A stretch of DNA of 38,605 nucleotides from an uncultured Erysipelotrichaceae bacterium (GCA_902786245.1 CADABS010000024.1:1-38605), one strand, 5' to 3'; positions 18,325 to 29,079 are shown, counted from the first letter of the stretch. Translations and numbers: made by a program. Notes: generated by a model from the letters alone, not told the origin.

Positions 18325-19425
18325 ATGAGAATTCTGATCGTGCCGCTGATCCTCAGAAACACCATGGAAGCCAATGCCTGCTTTACCCGGGAACTGGCAG
18401 AACTTTTGGTGCGCAGCGGTCACAGTACCGCCGTCTCTGCCCCGAAAGATATCCGTCTGTCAGGGGTTTCTCTGCATCCGTGTCCAGTGACGAAAAAACC
18501 GTTTCTGATCCGGGCAGACGGACGCAGCTATGAAGAATGGATGTACAATAACGGCTGCCTCCAGCAGAAATATCTGCAGGAAGATACCGATCATCTGATC
18601 CGGACCATCGATGCATTTCATCCCGATGTCATGATCGTCATGGACAGACCTGCCGCATGCATTGCCGCAAGGGTCCGCTCCATACCGGTATGCGCCTGGG
18701 TCCATCCGGCGATGTACCGTTCCAAGACACCGCCCTATAAACTGCTGAAAGGCCTGAATGCGGTTCTCTCTTCCTTCCGGCTTGAACAGGAACATACCCT
18801 TGCCGCCCTGTATAACCGGTGCCGGTCCCGGGTTTCGCCCGGAACCGCAGATACCGCCGGATTCCGCAAAGAAAGCGATATCTCCCGGATCGGTGTGATC
18901 CGTGCTTATCCGCTGCGTCCGTCAAACAGCGGCGATCCGCTCATCCTGCTGGGAAATACGGAAAAGAATACTTCTTCACTGCGGAGCGTAATCAAAGAAA
19001 CATTCGGCGGCGCACCCTATCCGGTATACGCATGGGTGGATGGCGTAAAGAATGAACAGATTGGATATCTGCAGTTTCTGCAGAAGCCGCCGGTATCCCG
19101 TATCCCGAGCGCTTCCGTTTTGATCCATGACGGAAATACAGCCCTGTACCATCAGGCTGCCGCCTGCGGCATACCGCAGATCATCGTCACCGATCATACA
19201 TACAGCCGAATCTGGAACGGACAGACTGCCCAGAGATGCGGTATCGGCCTGTATCTGTTCGAAGAAGAACTGACCGTTTCCGGTCTCTATGAAGCCTACC
19301 GGCAGATCTGCAGCGATGACCGGTTTGCGGAAAATACGAGAAGAATGCGGGAAGAAGCTCTGCGTCTGGGCGATCTTGAAAAGATCATTCCGGTCCTGGA
19401 GCAGATCCGCAGAAAACAGAACTGA
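18325..19425 (+). CDS. GT1/UGT-like glycosyltransferase
   Basis: 366 residues. A GT-B protein: the N-terminal domain has the glycine-free start [20 protein letters not shown], while the C-terminal half carries the nucleotide-sugar site of the UGT type ([19 protein letters not shown], then [10 protein letters not shown]), in which DGN stands in place of the usual HGG. There is no signal peptide or membrane helix. Donor and acceptor are unknown; macrolide/lipid glycosyltransferases are the nearest type. The ATG at 18325 follows TATACT (18313-18318) after 6 bases and has no close ribosome site, so the transcript may be leaderless. Confidence 0.75.
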   Translation: MRILIVPLILRNTMEANACFTRELAELLVRSGHSTAVSAPKDIRLSGVSLHPCPVTKKPFLIRADGRSYEEWMYNNGCLQQKYLQEDTDHLIRTIDAFHPDVMIVMDRPAACIAARVRSIPVCAWVHPAMYRSKTPPYKLLKGLNAVLSSFRLEQEHTLAALYNRCRSRVSPGTADTAGFRKESDISRIGVIRAYPLRPSNSGDPLILLGNTEKNTSSLRSVIKETFGGAPYPVYAWVDGVKNEQIGYLQFLQKPPVSRIPSASVLIHDGNTALYHQAAACGIPQIIVTDHTYSRIWNGQTAQRCGIGLYLFEEELTVSGLYEAYRQICSDDRFAENTRRMREEALRLGDLEKIIPVLEQIRRKQN

Positions 19426-19426
19426 G

Positions 19427-19450
19427 AAGAAAGCGGAAAGCTTTCTTTTT
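19427..19450. terminator. bidirectional terminator
   Basis: AAGAAAGC (19427-19434) pairs with GCTTTCTT (19440-19447) around GGAAA. T residues follow on the plus strand. It sits between the converging glycosyltransferase gene and the oxidoreductase remnant and could serve both. Confidence 0.7.
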
Positions 19451-19994
19451 ATCTGCCTTCCGCTGCTTTCCTGTTCAGGTTTTCTTCGTAGATTCTTTCG
19501 AATTCTTTTTCTTCTTCCGTATTCTCCCCGGGCAGATGGATCATCCGCTTCTGCCAGGAGGATAATGCAATGGCATTGGCCAGCAGAAGGCTTTTTCTTC
19601 CTTCGCTGCCCGGGGCAATACAGTGTCCTGTGCCGTTGGCTTCATCTGCGAATGCCTGCAGAACTGCAATATAGGGATCCGTCTGTGCCGGTGCTTCCAT
19701 GGTATGCCAGATGCCCCGGATCTTGCGGAAGCTGTCTTTGGATGTATAGCGGTATTCCGCCTCTGTGCAATGCAGTTCACCGATCTGTTCTTTTCCTGCT
19801 TCGATACTGTCAAGCAGGTTCCCGGCGCTTTCATATACCTGTATACCGTTATGCAAAGACGGCGCAAACATTTCCCTGTCTGCCGGACGGATGCGGGTCA
19901 GTGCCTGCAGTTCAAGACCGCGGATCTTCTGATTCTGCAGATAAAACGCATATCTTTTTCCCATGTTTCCGATGCCGCATACTGCTGTTTTCAT
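19449..19994 (-). pseudogene. Gfo/Idh/MocA oxidoreductase, internally deleted
   Basis: 181 residues, about half the family length (330-380). The N-terminus is a normal Rossmann start (TAVCGIGNMGKRYAFYL), and the C-terminal part (from about GELHCTEAEYRY) also fits the family. The middle of the Rossmann domain with the EKP catalytic lysine, and most of the substrate domain, are missing. The reading frame is still open and GAGGAGG precedes the ATG at 19994, so a protein may be made, but it could not bind NAD(P) and substrate in the usual way. It is probably a remnant. Confidence 0.65.
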
Positions 19995-20011
19995 GGCTTC
20001 CTCCTCAAATG

Positions 20012-20032
20012 AAAGGGACCTGCACAGGTCCC
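20012..20032 (-). terminator. probable terminator after the HAD gene
   Basis: GGGACCTG (20032-20025) pairs with CAGGTCCC (20022-20015), 8 bp, followed on the minus strand by only TTTC. The stem is strong but the T run is weak, so readthrough into the remnant at 19994 is possible. Confidence 0.55.
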
Positions 20033-20038
20033 GTATCA

Positions 20039-20881
20039 TCAGTCAATCAGTTTGAGATACTTAAACGCATTGTACAGACCGTCGTCATTGACATCGGTCG
20101 TGATATAATCCGCTGCTTCCTTGATTTCCGGACCGCCGTTGCCCATCGCAACATTGAATGCGCACAGTTCGAACATCGAAAGATCGATCTTGGCATCGCC
20201 GAAGGAAATCGTATCCTTCTGATCCGCATGGAGATAGTCCAGCAGAACTTCAATGGCATGTTTCTTGGTAATGCCGGCCGGACCGAGATCGCCGAACAGT
20301 GCCAGTTCACCCTTGCCGCCCCAGGTATTCGCAATCAGATCCGGGAATTCCGTTTTGGAATCCAGATGATCCTGATAGGAACTGAGAATGAAGCTGATCT
20401 TGTTTACATCTTCACGGTACAGGTCTTCACCCTGCAGATGGATGAAGCTGTTCACAAAGCCGCTTGCCGTGGCTTCGGCCTTGGCCGGATCCGCACCTTT
20501 GCCGGTCGCGTATTTGACCATGGTCGCAGGACCCTGTTCAAGCATATAGTCGTTGCAGTACATGCCGGAATTGGCTTCCAGATAGAATCCGAGATGACGG
20601 TCATTGCACCAGTCGACGATGTGCTTTACATCTGCTTTCGAAAGTCCCTGATGCATGACGACGACATTGCTGTCTTCGACATAGGCACCGTTGCCGCCGA
20701 TCATGCCATCGAGATCCGGCAGATCTCTCTGTTCGATTTCAGCTTTGGAACATCCGGTGCAGATATACACCTTATGTCCGTTCTTTCTTGCCTCGTCAAT
20801 TGCCTTCTTGGCACTGGCAGGCGTTTTTGCATTGTAGTCGATGAGTGTTCCGTCGACATCCAGAAATACGATTTTGCTCAT
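20039..20881 (-). CDS. Cof-type HAD hydrolase
   Basis: 280 residues. Motif I FLDVDGTLID gives Asp8 and Asp10; a cap of the IIB (Cof) type fills the middle (about 85-190); the late motif SFGDAKIDLSMF (near 219-230) holds the metal-binding Asp, and MGNGGPEIKEAADYI follows. It should dephosphorylate a small phosphometabolite such as a sugar phosphate or flavin nucleotide; the true substrate cannot be inferred. GGGAG precedes the ATG. It follows glyA after 12 bases and is the last intact gene of the tsaC-glyA-HAD operon. Confidence 0.9.
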   Translation of the reverse strand: MSKIVFLDVDGTLIDYNAKTPASAKKAIDEARKNGHKVYICTGCSKAEIEQRDLPDLDGMIGGNGAYVEDSNVVVMHQGLSKADVKHIVDWCNDRHLGFYLEANSGMYCNDYMLEQGPATMVKYATGKGADPAKAEATASGFVNSFIHLQGEDLYREDVNKISFILSSYQDHLDSKTEFPDLIANTWGGKGELALFGDLGPAGITKKHAIEVLLDYLHADQKDTISFGDAKIDLSMFELCAFNVAMGNGGPEIKEAADYITTDVNDDGLYNAFKYLKLID

Positions 20882-20893
20882 GTTTCTTCTCCC

Positions 20894-22111
20894 TTATTCA
20901 AACGGATGCTGATCGCACAGGGCAATGACTTCTTCCCTGATCTTTGCTTTCAGTTCTTCGCTGTCTCTGTTCTTGAGAACCTGGGCGATCCAGGTACCGA
21001 CCTGACGGAAATCATCTTCTTTGAATCCCTTGGTCGTCATGGCTGCCGTTCCCAGACGCAGACCGGAGGTGATGTTCGGCTTCTGCGGATCAAACGGAAT
21101 GGCATTCTTGTTGGCAGTGATATTGACTTCATCAAGGGCTGCTTCCGCATCTCTGCCGGTGATGCCCATGGACATTGTATCAACCAGGATCAGATGGTTG
21201 TCTGTTCCGCCGGAAACCAGACGGAATCCTTCTTCCTGCAGGGTCTTTGCCAGTACCTGGCAGTTATCGAGAAGCTGGCGGATATACTCTTTGTAATCAT
21301 CCTGCATCGCTTCATAGAAACATACTGCCTTGGCTGCAGTGATATGGCACAGCGGTCCGCCCTGGATACCCGGGAAGATTGCCTTATCCACTGCTTTGGC
21401 ATACTGCTCTCTGCACAGGATCATGCCGCCGCGGGGTCCGCGCAGTGTCTTGTGCGTCGTCGTTGTGACAAAGTCGGCATACGGTACCGGATTCATATGA
21501 TATCCTGCCGCAACCAGACCGGCGATATGGGCCATATCGACCATTAACATCGCTCCGCTGTCATCCGCGATTCTGCGGAACTCGGCAAAGTCCAGCGCTC
21601 TTGCATAGGCCGAAGCGCCGCAGACGATCAGCTTCGGCTGGATTTCCATTGCATACCTGCGTACGGCATCATAGTCGATGCATTCCGTTTCACGGTCGAC
21701 GCCATAGGAGTAAAAGTCATACAGTTTTCCCGAGAAGGATACCTTGGCACCATGGGTCAGATGTCCGCCGGCTGCCAGGTCCATGCCCAGTACCTTGTCG
21801 CCCGGCTGCAGTACACTCATATAGACGCCCATGTTTGCCTGGGAACCGGAATGGGGCTGTACATTGGCATGATCCGCACCGAACAGTTCGCAAGCTCTGT
21901 TTCTGGCAAGATCTTCGATTTCATCGATATGCACACAGCCGCCGTAGTAGCGCCGGCCGGGATAGCCTTCGGCGTATTTGTTCGTCAGAATGGAACCGGC
22001 TGCTTCTCTTACTTCTTTGGAGCAGAAATTTTCCGATGCGATCAGCTCAATGTTATGACGCTGACGCTGTGCTTCCAGTTCAATCAGATGTTCCAGCTGT
22101 TTGTCTTTCAT
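20894..22111 (-). CDS. glyA: serine hydroxymethyltransferase
   Basis: 405 residues. A PLP enzyme that interconverts serine and glycine with tetrahydrofolate, feeding one-carbon units. The PLP lysine is Lys221 in [14 protein letters not shown]; other marks are ELIASENF (22-29) and [13 protein letters not shown] (46-58). The start overlaps the stop of tsaC as ATGA, with AAAGGAAAA upstream inside that gene. The same gene order (ywlC/tsaC near glyA) is common in Firmicutes. Confidence 0.97.
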   Translation of the reverse strand: MKDKQLEHLIELEAQRQRHNIELIASENFCSKEVREAAGSILTNKYAEGYPGRRYYGGCVHIDEIEDLARNRACELFGADHANVQPHSGSQANMGVYMSVLQPGDKVLGMDLAAGGHLTHGAKVSFSGKLYDFYSYGVDRETECIDYDAVRRYAMEIQPKLIVCGASAYARALDFAEFRRIADDSGAMLMVDMAHIAGLVAAGYHMNPVPYADFVTTTTHKTLRGPRGGMILCREQYAKAVDKAIFPGIQGGPLCHITAAKAVCFYEAMQDDYKEYIRQLLDNCQVLAKTLQEEGFRLVSGGTDNHLILVDTMSMGITGRDAEAALDEVNITANKNAIPFDPQKPNITSGLRLGTAAMTTKGFKEDDFRQVGTWIAQVLKNRDSEELKAKIREEVIALCDQHPFE

Positions 22112-22731
22112 ACTGTTTTTCCTTTCACTGTCTCGTATATGCGCATGACTGTTTCTTCACAGACCGGTCCCTCCCGCAGGATCGCCGGTATCTCTTTCGT
22201 ACAGTCAATAATCGTGCTTGCTTTTCCAAAGGAGGTTTCCCCCTCCATCATACCATCGAGCATCGGACAGAATTTTTCAATCTCATCGAGATTTGTACAG
22301 ACCGGTTCACCTGATAGATTCGCACTGGTCATATACAGCGGACATCCCGTCTTCATGATCAGTTCCTTGAGGGCATCATCCGTTGCCATGCGGATGGCAA
22401 GCGTATCCATCCCGCCGTTGACAAAGGCAGGAACCTCCGTCTTTTTCTTCATCACAAGCGTTACCGGTCCGGGCATCAGCGCATGGATCAGCGCTTCGCT
22501 GACAGCAGTTGTCTCGGCGACAGAGCGGATCTGTTCGATATCCGCGCACATCAGCGGGAATGCCTTGTCCTTCGGTCTTTTTTTGATATCGCGCAGGTGT
22601 TCCTGGGCAGTCAGGGAGTCATATCTGGCGCATACGCCGTAGACGGTATCCGTCGGTACGGAGATGACCCCGTCATTGCGGAGAATCTCTGCCATTTCTC
22701 TGATTTCATCTTTTCTGAATCGTCTGATCAT
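22108..22731 (-). CDS. tsaC: L-threonylcarbamoyladenylate synthase (YrdC/Sua5 domain)
   Basis: 207 residues, a single YrdC domain without the extra C-terminal Sua5 domain. It makes threonylcarbamoyl-AMP from threonine, bicarbonate and ATP for the t6A37 modification of tRNA. PTDTVYG (26-32) and the KxR-type [11 protein letters not shown] region mark the active site. The ATG at 22731 is preceded by GAGGTGA; an ATG at 22749 is possible but less well placed. Its start lies only 44 bases from that of the divergent threonine aldolase. Confidence 0.93.
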   Translation of the reverse strand: MIRRFRKDEIREMAEILRNDGVISVPTDTVYGVCARYDSLTAQEHLRDIKKRPKDKAFPLMCADIEQIRSVAETTAVSEALIHALMPGPVTLVMKKKTEVPAFVNGGMDTLAIRMATDDALKELIMKTGCPLYMTSANLSGEPVCTNLDEIEKFCPMLDGMMEGETSFGKASTIIDCTKEIPAILREGPVCEETVMRIYETVKGKTV

Positions 22732-22734
22732 AAA

Positions 22735-22772
22735 AATCACCTCGTTCATGATACCATATCACCGAGGTGATT
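22735..22772. promoter_or_regulatory. perfect inverted repeat between divergent genes
   Basis: AATCACCTCG (22735-22744) and CGAGGTGATT (22763-22772) are exact inverted copies 18 bases apart. Each arm contains the ribosome site (GAGGTG) of one of the two divergent genes. It may be an operator shared by both, or simply two similar ribosome sites facing away from each other. Confidence 0.5.
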
Positions 22773-22775
22773 GAC

Positions 22776-23801
22776 ATGATACGATTTGACAGTGATTACA
22801 TCGAGGGATGCATCCCGGAAATACTGGACGCTCTCATCAAAAGCAATGACGAACAGACGATCGGATACGGCGAAGATCCGCACTGTGAAAACGCCAGAAA
22901 TCTGATTAAAAAAGCAATCGGCAGAGAAGATGCGGCTGTCCATTTCCTGGTCGGCGGAACCCAGGCAAATGTCACGGTGATCTGCAGCGTCCTGAAACAC
23001 CATCAGGGTGCAGTCTGCGCAGACAGCGGCCATATCAACGGCCATGAGACCGGTGCCCTGGAAGCTTCCGGCCATAAGTGCCTGACCATTCCGAGCACAG
23101 ACGGAACGATCTCTGCTGCCCAGGTGGATAAATACATCAATGACCACTATGCCAGCGCGTCGTTTGAACATACCGTACAGCCGGGCATTGTCTATATTTC
23201 CTTCCCGACAGAAAGCGGTACGCTGTATTCAAAGCAGCAGCTGAGCGATCTCTATGCTGTATGCAGAAAACATGACATTCCCCTGTTCATCGACGGCGCC
23301 CGCATGGGATACGGTCTGGCAGCGGCTGACAATGACATGACACTGGCAGATATCGCAAACCTGTGCGATGTATTCTATATCGGCGGAACCAAGGTCGGCG
23401 CTCTGTTCGGAGAAGCAGTCGTTATTACCAATGAAGCACTGAAGAAGGATTTCCGCTACCACATCAAGCAGCATGGCGGCATGCTTGCCAAAGGCAGAAT
23501 GCTTGGCATCCAGTTTGAAACACTGTTCACGGATGACCGGTATCTGACCATTTCAAAGCACGCCATCGCCATGGCAGAGAAACTGACCAGGGGCTTTGCG
23601 GACAAAGGCTATGCCTTCCAGTACAGATCCGAAACAAATCAGCTCTTCCCGATCATCAGCGATGAAAAGGCAGCAGAACTGGCAGAAAACTTTGCCTATA
23701 CACCCTGGGCAAGACTGGATGATCATCATCAGGTCATCCGCTTTGTCACAAGTTTTGCGACAAAAGAAGAAAACGTCGACAGACTGATCGAAGCACTGTA
23801 A
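22776..23801 (+). CDS. low-specificity L-threonine aldolase
   Basis: 341 residues from the ATG at 22776 (GAGGTG 6 bases upstream; a GTG at 22767 is not used). A PLP fold-type I enzyme that cleaves threonine to glycine and acetaldehyde. HFLVGGTQAN (57-66), the PLP aspartate in FIDGARMGYG (171-180) and the lysine Lys206 in YIGGTKVG are all in place. It sits opposite tsaC-glyA; all three use or make threonine or glycine. Confidence 0.92.
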   Translation: MIRFDSDYIEGCIPEILDALIKSNDEQTIGYGEDPHCENARNLIKKAIGREDAAVHFLVGGTQANVTVICSVLKHHQGAVCADSGHINGHETGALEASGHKCLTIPSTDGTISAAQVDKYINDHYASASFEHTVQPGIVYISFPTESGTLYSKQQLSDLYAVCRKHDIPLFIDGARMGYGLAAADNDMTLADIANLCDVFYIGGTKVGALFGEAVVITNEALKKDFRYHIKQHGGMLAKGRMLGIQFETLFTDDRYLTISKHAIAMAEKLTRGFADKGYAFQYRSETNQLFPIISDEKAAELAENFAYTPWARLDDHHQVIRFVTSFATKEENVDRLIEAL

Positions 23802-23916
23802 TCACTGCGGTACAGGCAGTTATTCATATGCATTCATAACAGACACGGGGCAGCACATGCCCATTTTCTCATGCCTTCTGCATGCCCGCAATGATTCATG
23901 ATTTCCGGATTACTGT

Positions 23917-23953
23917 CCGAAACAGCAGGGACATTGGAGCTCTGCTGTTTCGG
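23917..23953. other. long perfect hairpin in intergenic DNA
   Basis: CCGAAACAGCAG (23917-23928) and CTGCTGTTTCGG (23942-23953) form a 12-bp perfect stem with a 13-base loop. No T run follows on either strand, so it is not an ordinary terminator. The gap 23802-24011 holds nothing else I can name besides a weak ACTGC/GCAGT hairpin just after the aldolase gene. Confidence 0.7.
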
Positions 23954-23982
23954 ATGTACATAGAATATTACGAATAAAGTGC

Positions 23983-24013
23983 ATATAAAAAGGATGACCC
24001 TTTGATCATCCTT
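23983..24013 (-). terminator. terminator of the rpoD-to-lipoprotein operon
   Basis: Minus strand AAGGATGA (24013-24006) pairs with TCATCCTT (23997-23990), followed by TTTATAT. It overlaps the lipoprotein stop codon. Confidence 0.8.
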
Positions 24014-24488
24014 AACTGACTCTGACAAGAACACCGCCGCTGGCGATATACTTGATCGCATCGGAAGTATCCAGACACGAAACATTGCCGTTTTCATCTG
24101 TACCGATGGGTACCCCGATACTGACATAGCCTTCCGATCCGAGAATGCCGAAATCCTCATTTCCCTGATCGGTATAGATGATAATACCGTACCAGAGACT
24201 GTTGGCTTCCACATAATCGAAATACCACTCCGTCAGGGCTTCTTCCGTACAGATGGAGGAATCCGCCCAGGCAACCGAATAGTTTCCGACATCCTGTCCG
24301 TTCCAGATGATCGTACGGATCTCCGCCGTTTCCAGAATCGTCTTCGGTTTTTCCGGCTCCGGTTCAACGACAGGTTCCGGTTCAACGGCAGGTTCGGTTT
24401 CGGGCCCGATGACGGTTTCGTCCTGTTCAGGTGCCGTGCAGCCGAGCATGCTGAGACATGCAAGTGCAATAAGTATCTTTTTCTTCAT
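24012..24488 (-). CDS. putative lipoprotein
   Basis: 158 residues. The N-terminus MKKKILIALACLSMLGC is a lipoprotein signal with Cys17 as the lipidated residue, so the mature protein is anchored outside the membrane. A Glu/Pro-rich linker (about 20-50, repeats of EPEP and VEPEP) acts as a spacer, then a small domain of about 105 residues with no family I recognise. The start overlaps the stop of the preceding gene by one base (TGATG) and has no strong ribosome site, so coupling is likely. It lies two genes after the sortase but has no sortase signal. Confidence 0.8.
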   Translation of the reverse strand: MKKKILIALACLSMLGCTAPEQDETVIGPETEPAVEPEPVVEPEPEKPKTILETAEIRTIIWNGQDVGNYSVAWADSSICTEEALTEWYFDYVEANSLWYGIIIYTDQGNEDFGILGSEGYVSIGVPIGTDENGNVSCLDTSDAIKYIASGGVLVRVS

Positions 24489-25147
24489 CAGGCAATCGGT
24501 ACGATCGTATCGTCTTTCTTGTAGATGCTGTTTTCCGGAACGACGCCTCTGACGCAGGAAGTCGGATAGACGCGGCTTCCCCGGCCGATGACCGTACCCG
24601 GATTCAGAACGGAGTTGCAGCCGACCTCGACATTGTCGCCGAGCATGGCACCGAACTTCTTGCGTCCGGTTTCAATGGATTCTTCCCTGTTATGTACGAC
24701 AACCAGCTTCTTGTCGGATTTGACATTGGAAGTAATGGATCCGGCTCCCATATGGGAATAATAACCAAGAATAGAATCGCCGACATAGTTGTAATGCGGT
24801 GTCTGCACATGGTCAAAGAGAATGACATTCTTCAGCTCGCAGCTGTTGCCGACAACGCAGTCTGCACCGACCAGAGCACTGCCCCGGATAAATGCGCAGT
24901 GGCGTACTTCCGTATTCGGTCCGATAATGCACGGTGCACCAAGATATGCACTGGGGAATACCTTTGCGGTTTTATGGACCCAGACATGTTCGCTGACTTC
25001 ATCGTATTCATCCGTACTGAGCTGCGCACCCAGTTCAACGATCAGATTCTTGATGCCGTCGAGCGCTTCCCAGGGATATGTAAACTGTGCAAGATAGTTC
25101 TTTGCCAGCGTATGATCGAGATCATACAGGTCTTTGATCGTATACAT
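24488..25147 (-). CDS. hexapeptide-repeat (left-handed beta-helix) protein, GlmU-like
   Basis: 219 residues from the ATG at 25147, with GAGGAGAG upstream. From about residue 60 it is a run of hexapeptide turns (for example HKTAKVFPSAYLGAPCIIG and GDNVEVGCNSVLNPGTVIG), the acyltransferase half of GlmU-type sugar nucleotidyltransferases; homologues are often annotated as UDP-GlcNAc pyrophosphorylase although the nucleotidyltransferase signature is missing. A glycan- or peptidoglycan-precursor acyltransferase role is an inference. It lies between the sortase and the lipoprotein in the same operon. Confidence 0.75.
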   Translation of the reverse strand: MYTIKDLYDLDHTLAKNYLAQFTYPWEALDGIKNLIVELGAQLSTDEYDEVSEHVWVHKTAKVFPSAYLGAPCIIGPNTEVRHCAFIRGSALVGADCVVGNSCELKNVILFDHVQTPHYNYVGDSILGYYSHMGAGSITSNVKSDKKLVVVHNREESIETGRKKFGAMLGDNVEVGCNSVLNPGTVIGRGSRVYPTSCVRGVVPENSIYKKDDTIVPIA

Positions 25148-25161
25148 GCTTTCTCTCCTCC

Positions 25162-25935
25162 TCATTCCTCTATTTCATTGATCCGGCACAGCAGTGCATA
25201 TCTTCCGTCGTTCTGGTCATAGGAACAGGTTGACAGAAGTATGAGTCTGTCACCGGCCGCAACTGAGACATCTGATGTAAACGTTGAGCGGCTGGTAAAT
25301 GAATATACATAGTTCAGGAATGCATCATCATTTTCAAAGCCGAGCCGGACATAGCCGCCGGTGCCGACCGTCTTGATGCCGGCAACAACCTGCAGTTCAT
25401 ATACCTTATCCGGGGTTTCGATGATCAGTGTCTTATGGGTATCATAGTACGACTGATTCTCATAGTTTTCCAGTTCTGCGAACATCTTGGGGTCGCTGAG
25501 CATATGGTGGCCATAGAGAACTGTATTGCGGTCATTGAACGGATCGCTGTTATTGACATCGATGAAGATCGTACCGGCATTGGATTCCCTGCCGTTGATC
25601 AGATGATTGAGATAATATACGTTATCGTTTCCCTGTACGATCGGATAGTCAATCGTCGAATCCTTCATGGAAATCCAGCCGACGACATCCGGATTGATTG
25701 CCTGCAGTTTTTCCCAGTTGATATCATGGCGGTAGTCAGAAATCTTTATCTCTGAATTCATGACTTCCCCGCGGATCACAGTGTATTCCTGTTCCGATTC
25801 CTGATATGCATGCATTGCGGAATAGATCCGGTATCCCGAATAGCCTGCTGTCAGCAGCGCAGCGATCAGGATGAGATCCAGGATCCAGCGGCCGGCCTTT
25901 GACAGTTTCTTTTTTTTCTTTGCGGTCATGGGCAT
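25162..25935 (-). CDS. srtB: class B sortase
   Basis: 257 residues. A basic N-terminus and one membrane helix (about 17-36) anchor it outward. Catalytic residues are His143 in VLYGHHM, Cys237 in LLSTC and Arg245 in DGRYALL. The class B features (YPIVQGNDNVYYLNH and the long beta6/beta7 region) are clear. It attaches proteins to the wall or joins pilin-like subunits; no protein with a sortase signal is encoded in this window, so its substrate lies elsewhere. GGAGGGAGA precedes two ATGs (25935 and 25929). The position inside an rpoD-prfA-prmC operon is unusual for a sortase. Confidence 0.92.
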   Translation of the reverse strand: MPMTAKKKKKLSKAGRWILDLILIAALLTAGYSGYRIYSAMHAYQESEQEYTVIRGEVMNSEIKISDYRHDINWEKLQAINPDVVGWISMKDSTIDYPIVQGNDNVYYLNHLINGRESNAGTIFIDVNNSDPFNDRNTVLYGHHMLSDPKMFAELENYENQSYYDTHKTLIIETPDKVYELQVVAGIKTVGTGGYVRLGFENDDAFLNYVYSFTSRSTFTSDVSVAAGDRLILLSTCSYDQNDGRYALLCRINEIEE

Positions 25936-25950
25936 TCTCCCTCCGGGATA

Positions 25951-26801
25951 TTATAAGCCGAAATACACAAACAGCATCCGGTCTTTTCCGTTCATGTCTT
26001 TCAGTATTTCGTATCTGCATTCCGGCAGCGTCTCTTCGATCAGTGCGCTGATATGCTCTCTCTGGTTCCAGCCCATCTCAAATGCCATGAAGGATTTCTT
26101 TTTCATGACGCTGCGGCAGTCGCGGAATATCTCGCGGTAGAAGAACAGGCCGTCATCGCCGCCGAACAGGGCGACATGCGGTTCAAAGTCAACGACTGCT
26201 TTTTCCATTTCTTCATGGGCAGGGATATAGGGCGGATTGCATACGAGCACATCCAGTTTTACATTCTGCGCGATCAGCGGCTTGACCATGTCTCCGGCGG
26301 TGAATTCGATCTCCGCTTCATTCAGCTTCGCATTCTCCATGGCAGTTGCCAGCGCTTCTTCGCTGATATCCGTTGCCCGCATATGGATCCGGGGTTCTTC
26401 TTTTGCCAGAACAATGGCGATTGCACCGCTGCCGGTGCCGATATCCACGCATTCGATCGTTTCAAGATCTGCGAAGTACTCATCAGTCCTCGCAAGGATC
26501 TGGGCACAGAGTTCCTCTGTCTCATAGCGGGGAATCAGAACATTGCCGTTGACGATCATCTTGTAGCCGTAGAACCATGAATAGCCCAATACATGCGCCA
26601 TCGGTTCCTGCTTCAGGATCCGCTCCATGCCGGCTCTGAATTCTGCTTCCAGCTGCGCCGGCATTTCTTCATTGAAATTGGCATACAGGTTATAGCGTTC
26701 TTTCTGGGACAGTTCAACCAGAAAAGCCATGACCGTTTCTTCCGGCACATCGTTTCTGCGGCACAGTTTTTCATATTCTTTTACGCATCTGGAAAACTTC
26801 G

Positions 26802-26805
<4 letters not shown>
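25951..26805 (-). CDS. prmC: release factor glutamine methyltransferase
   Basis: 284 residues. It methylates the Gln of the GGQ motif of RF1 and RF2 using S-adenosylmethionine. The SAM loop DIGTGSGAI (121-129) and the catalytic NPPYIP (190-195) are intact. The start is GTG at 26805, overlapping the prfA stop as GTGA with GGAGGA upstream, so it is co-translated with its substrate protein RF1. Confidence 0.96.
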
Positions 26806-27878
<1,073 letters not shown>

Positions 27879-27890
27879 CGCATTCTCCTT

Positions 27891-29000
27891 TCACCAGGTT
27901 AGATCCCGGAAGTCTTTATTTCTGCTCAGTTCCCGGTGCAGCCGGCGCAGAGCCTTTGCCTCGATCTGGCGGATCCTTTCCCGGGTGACATGGCAGGCAT
28001 TGCCTACTTCTTCCAGGGTCTTGGAATGATTCGTTCCGTCCAGTCCGAACCGCATCCGCAGGATCATTTCTTCCCGCTCGGGAAGTTCTTTCAGGAGTCT
28101 GTCAACGATCTCCTGCAGACTCGTGTTATTGACATATTCCATCGGGTCGATCGCCGTGGAACTCGGAATAAAGTCGCCCAGCGTCGATGTCTCTTCATCG
28201 CCGGCCGGTGTTTCCAGCGATACGGTATCCAGCATCAGTTTCTGGATCTCTTCGACCTTGTCCTCACTCATCCCGTCGATCTTCTCCGCGATCTCCGCCG
28301 CCGTCGGATGACGGTCCAGTTCCTGGATCAGATTCCGCTCGGCCCTGCGTACCTTGACGATCTGCTCATTCAGATGCACCGGCAGACGGATATCCCTTGA
28401 CTGGTCCGCGATTGCCCGGGTCATGGACTGGCGGATCCACCAGGTCGCATAGGTACTGAAACGGAAGCCGCGGGAATAATCGAATTTCTCGACAGCCCGC
28501 ATCAGTCCGATATTGCCTTCCTGAATCAGATCCAGGATCGACAGACCGCGGTTGGTGTAATCCTTGGCAATCGAAACAACCAGACGCAGATTGCTGGAAA
28601 TCAGAAGTTCCTTAGCGTCCTTATCGCCTTCGGCTGCCTTCTTTGCGGCTTCATATTCCTGTTCCGGCTTCAGCAGAGGTATATCGCCGATTTCCTTCAG
28701 ATACTGACGGACGCTGTCCTGTCCCCGGCGGCTGCCGGCAGAAACGGAAGGTATTTCCGGCTGATGTTCCTCTTCTTCCTCTTCTTCTTCTTCTGCTTCC
28801 TCCGCTATTTCATCATCCATTTCCCCGGTTTCATCCAGTTCCTGAAACCAGGCAAAAAGATCTTCTGTTTCTTCTTCGCTGAGGTGCATTTTCTGTGCTT
28901 CCTCCAGCAGTTCTTTTTCCGATACCTTCTCTCCCTGTGAAAGCTTCTGCAGAAAAGCATCCCGCAGTTGTTCCAGAAGGTTATTCTGTTTTTCGCTCAT
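27891..29000 (-). CDS. rpoD: primary sigma factor RpoD/SigA
   Basis: 369 residues from the ATG at 29000 (AGGAGG 8 bases before); the open frame begins at 29018. A region 1.1-like N-terminus with a long acidic run (about 68-85, mostly Glu), region 1.2 ([15 protein letters not shown]), region 2 with the -10 reading helix ([15 protein letters not shown]), region 3, and region 4 with the -35 helix-turn-helix ([18 protein letters not shown]) are all present. In most Firmicutes rpoD follows dnaG; here no primase gene is present and rpoD heads an operon with prfA-prmC. Confidence 0.97.
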   Translation of the reverse strand: MSEKQNNLLEQLRDAFLQKLSQGEKVSEKELLEEAQKMHLSEEETEDLFAWFQELDETGEMDDEIAEEAEEEEEEEEEHQPEIPSVSAGSRRGQDSVRQYLKEIGDIPLLKPEQEYEAAKKAAEGDKDAKELLISSNLRLVVSIAKDYTNRGLSILDLIQEGNIGLMRAVEKFDYSRGFRFSTYATWWIRQSMTRAIADQSRDIRLPVHLNEQIVKVRRAERNLIQELDRHPTAAEIAEKIDGMSEDKVEEIQKLMLDTVSLETPAGDEETSTLGDFIPSSTAIDPMEYVNNTSLQEIVDRLLKELPEREEMILRMRFGLDGTNHSKTLEEVGNACHVTRERIRQIEAKALRRLHRELSRNKDFRDLTW

Positions 29001-29027
29001 CCCTCTGTCCTCCTGCATCCATCTATG

Positions 29028-29033
29028 ATTATA
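29028..29033 (-). promoter_or_regulatory. -10 box of rpoD
   Basis: A perfect TATAAT on the minus strand lies 27 bases before the ATG and after the rpmE terminator. No good -35 box is seen. Confidence 0.5.
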
Positions 29034-29052
29034 CAGGAAGCCGGCTTAACAC

Positions 29053-29078
29053 AAAATAAAGAAGGTCATCGACCTTCT
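29053..29078 (-). terminator. rpmE terminator
   Basis: Minus strand AGAAGGTC (29078-29071) pairs with GACCTTCT (29067-29060), followed by TTTATTTT. Confidence 0.85.
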
Positions 29079-29079
29079 C

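Noticed and set aside
19289-21547. Plus-strand open frame of 752 codons
   Set aside because: It runs antisense to the HAD and glyA genes and joins onto the glycosyltransferase end; the product is Cys/His/Arg-rich with no domain, as expected for the mirror frame of real genes.
23917-23953. Terminator for the threonine aldolase gene
   Set aside because: The stem is perfect but no T run follows and it is over 110 bases past the stop codon.
24012-24488. Lipoprotein as the substrate of the adjacent sortase
   Set aside because: It has a lipobox and no C-terminal sorting signal, hydrophobic helix or basic tail.
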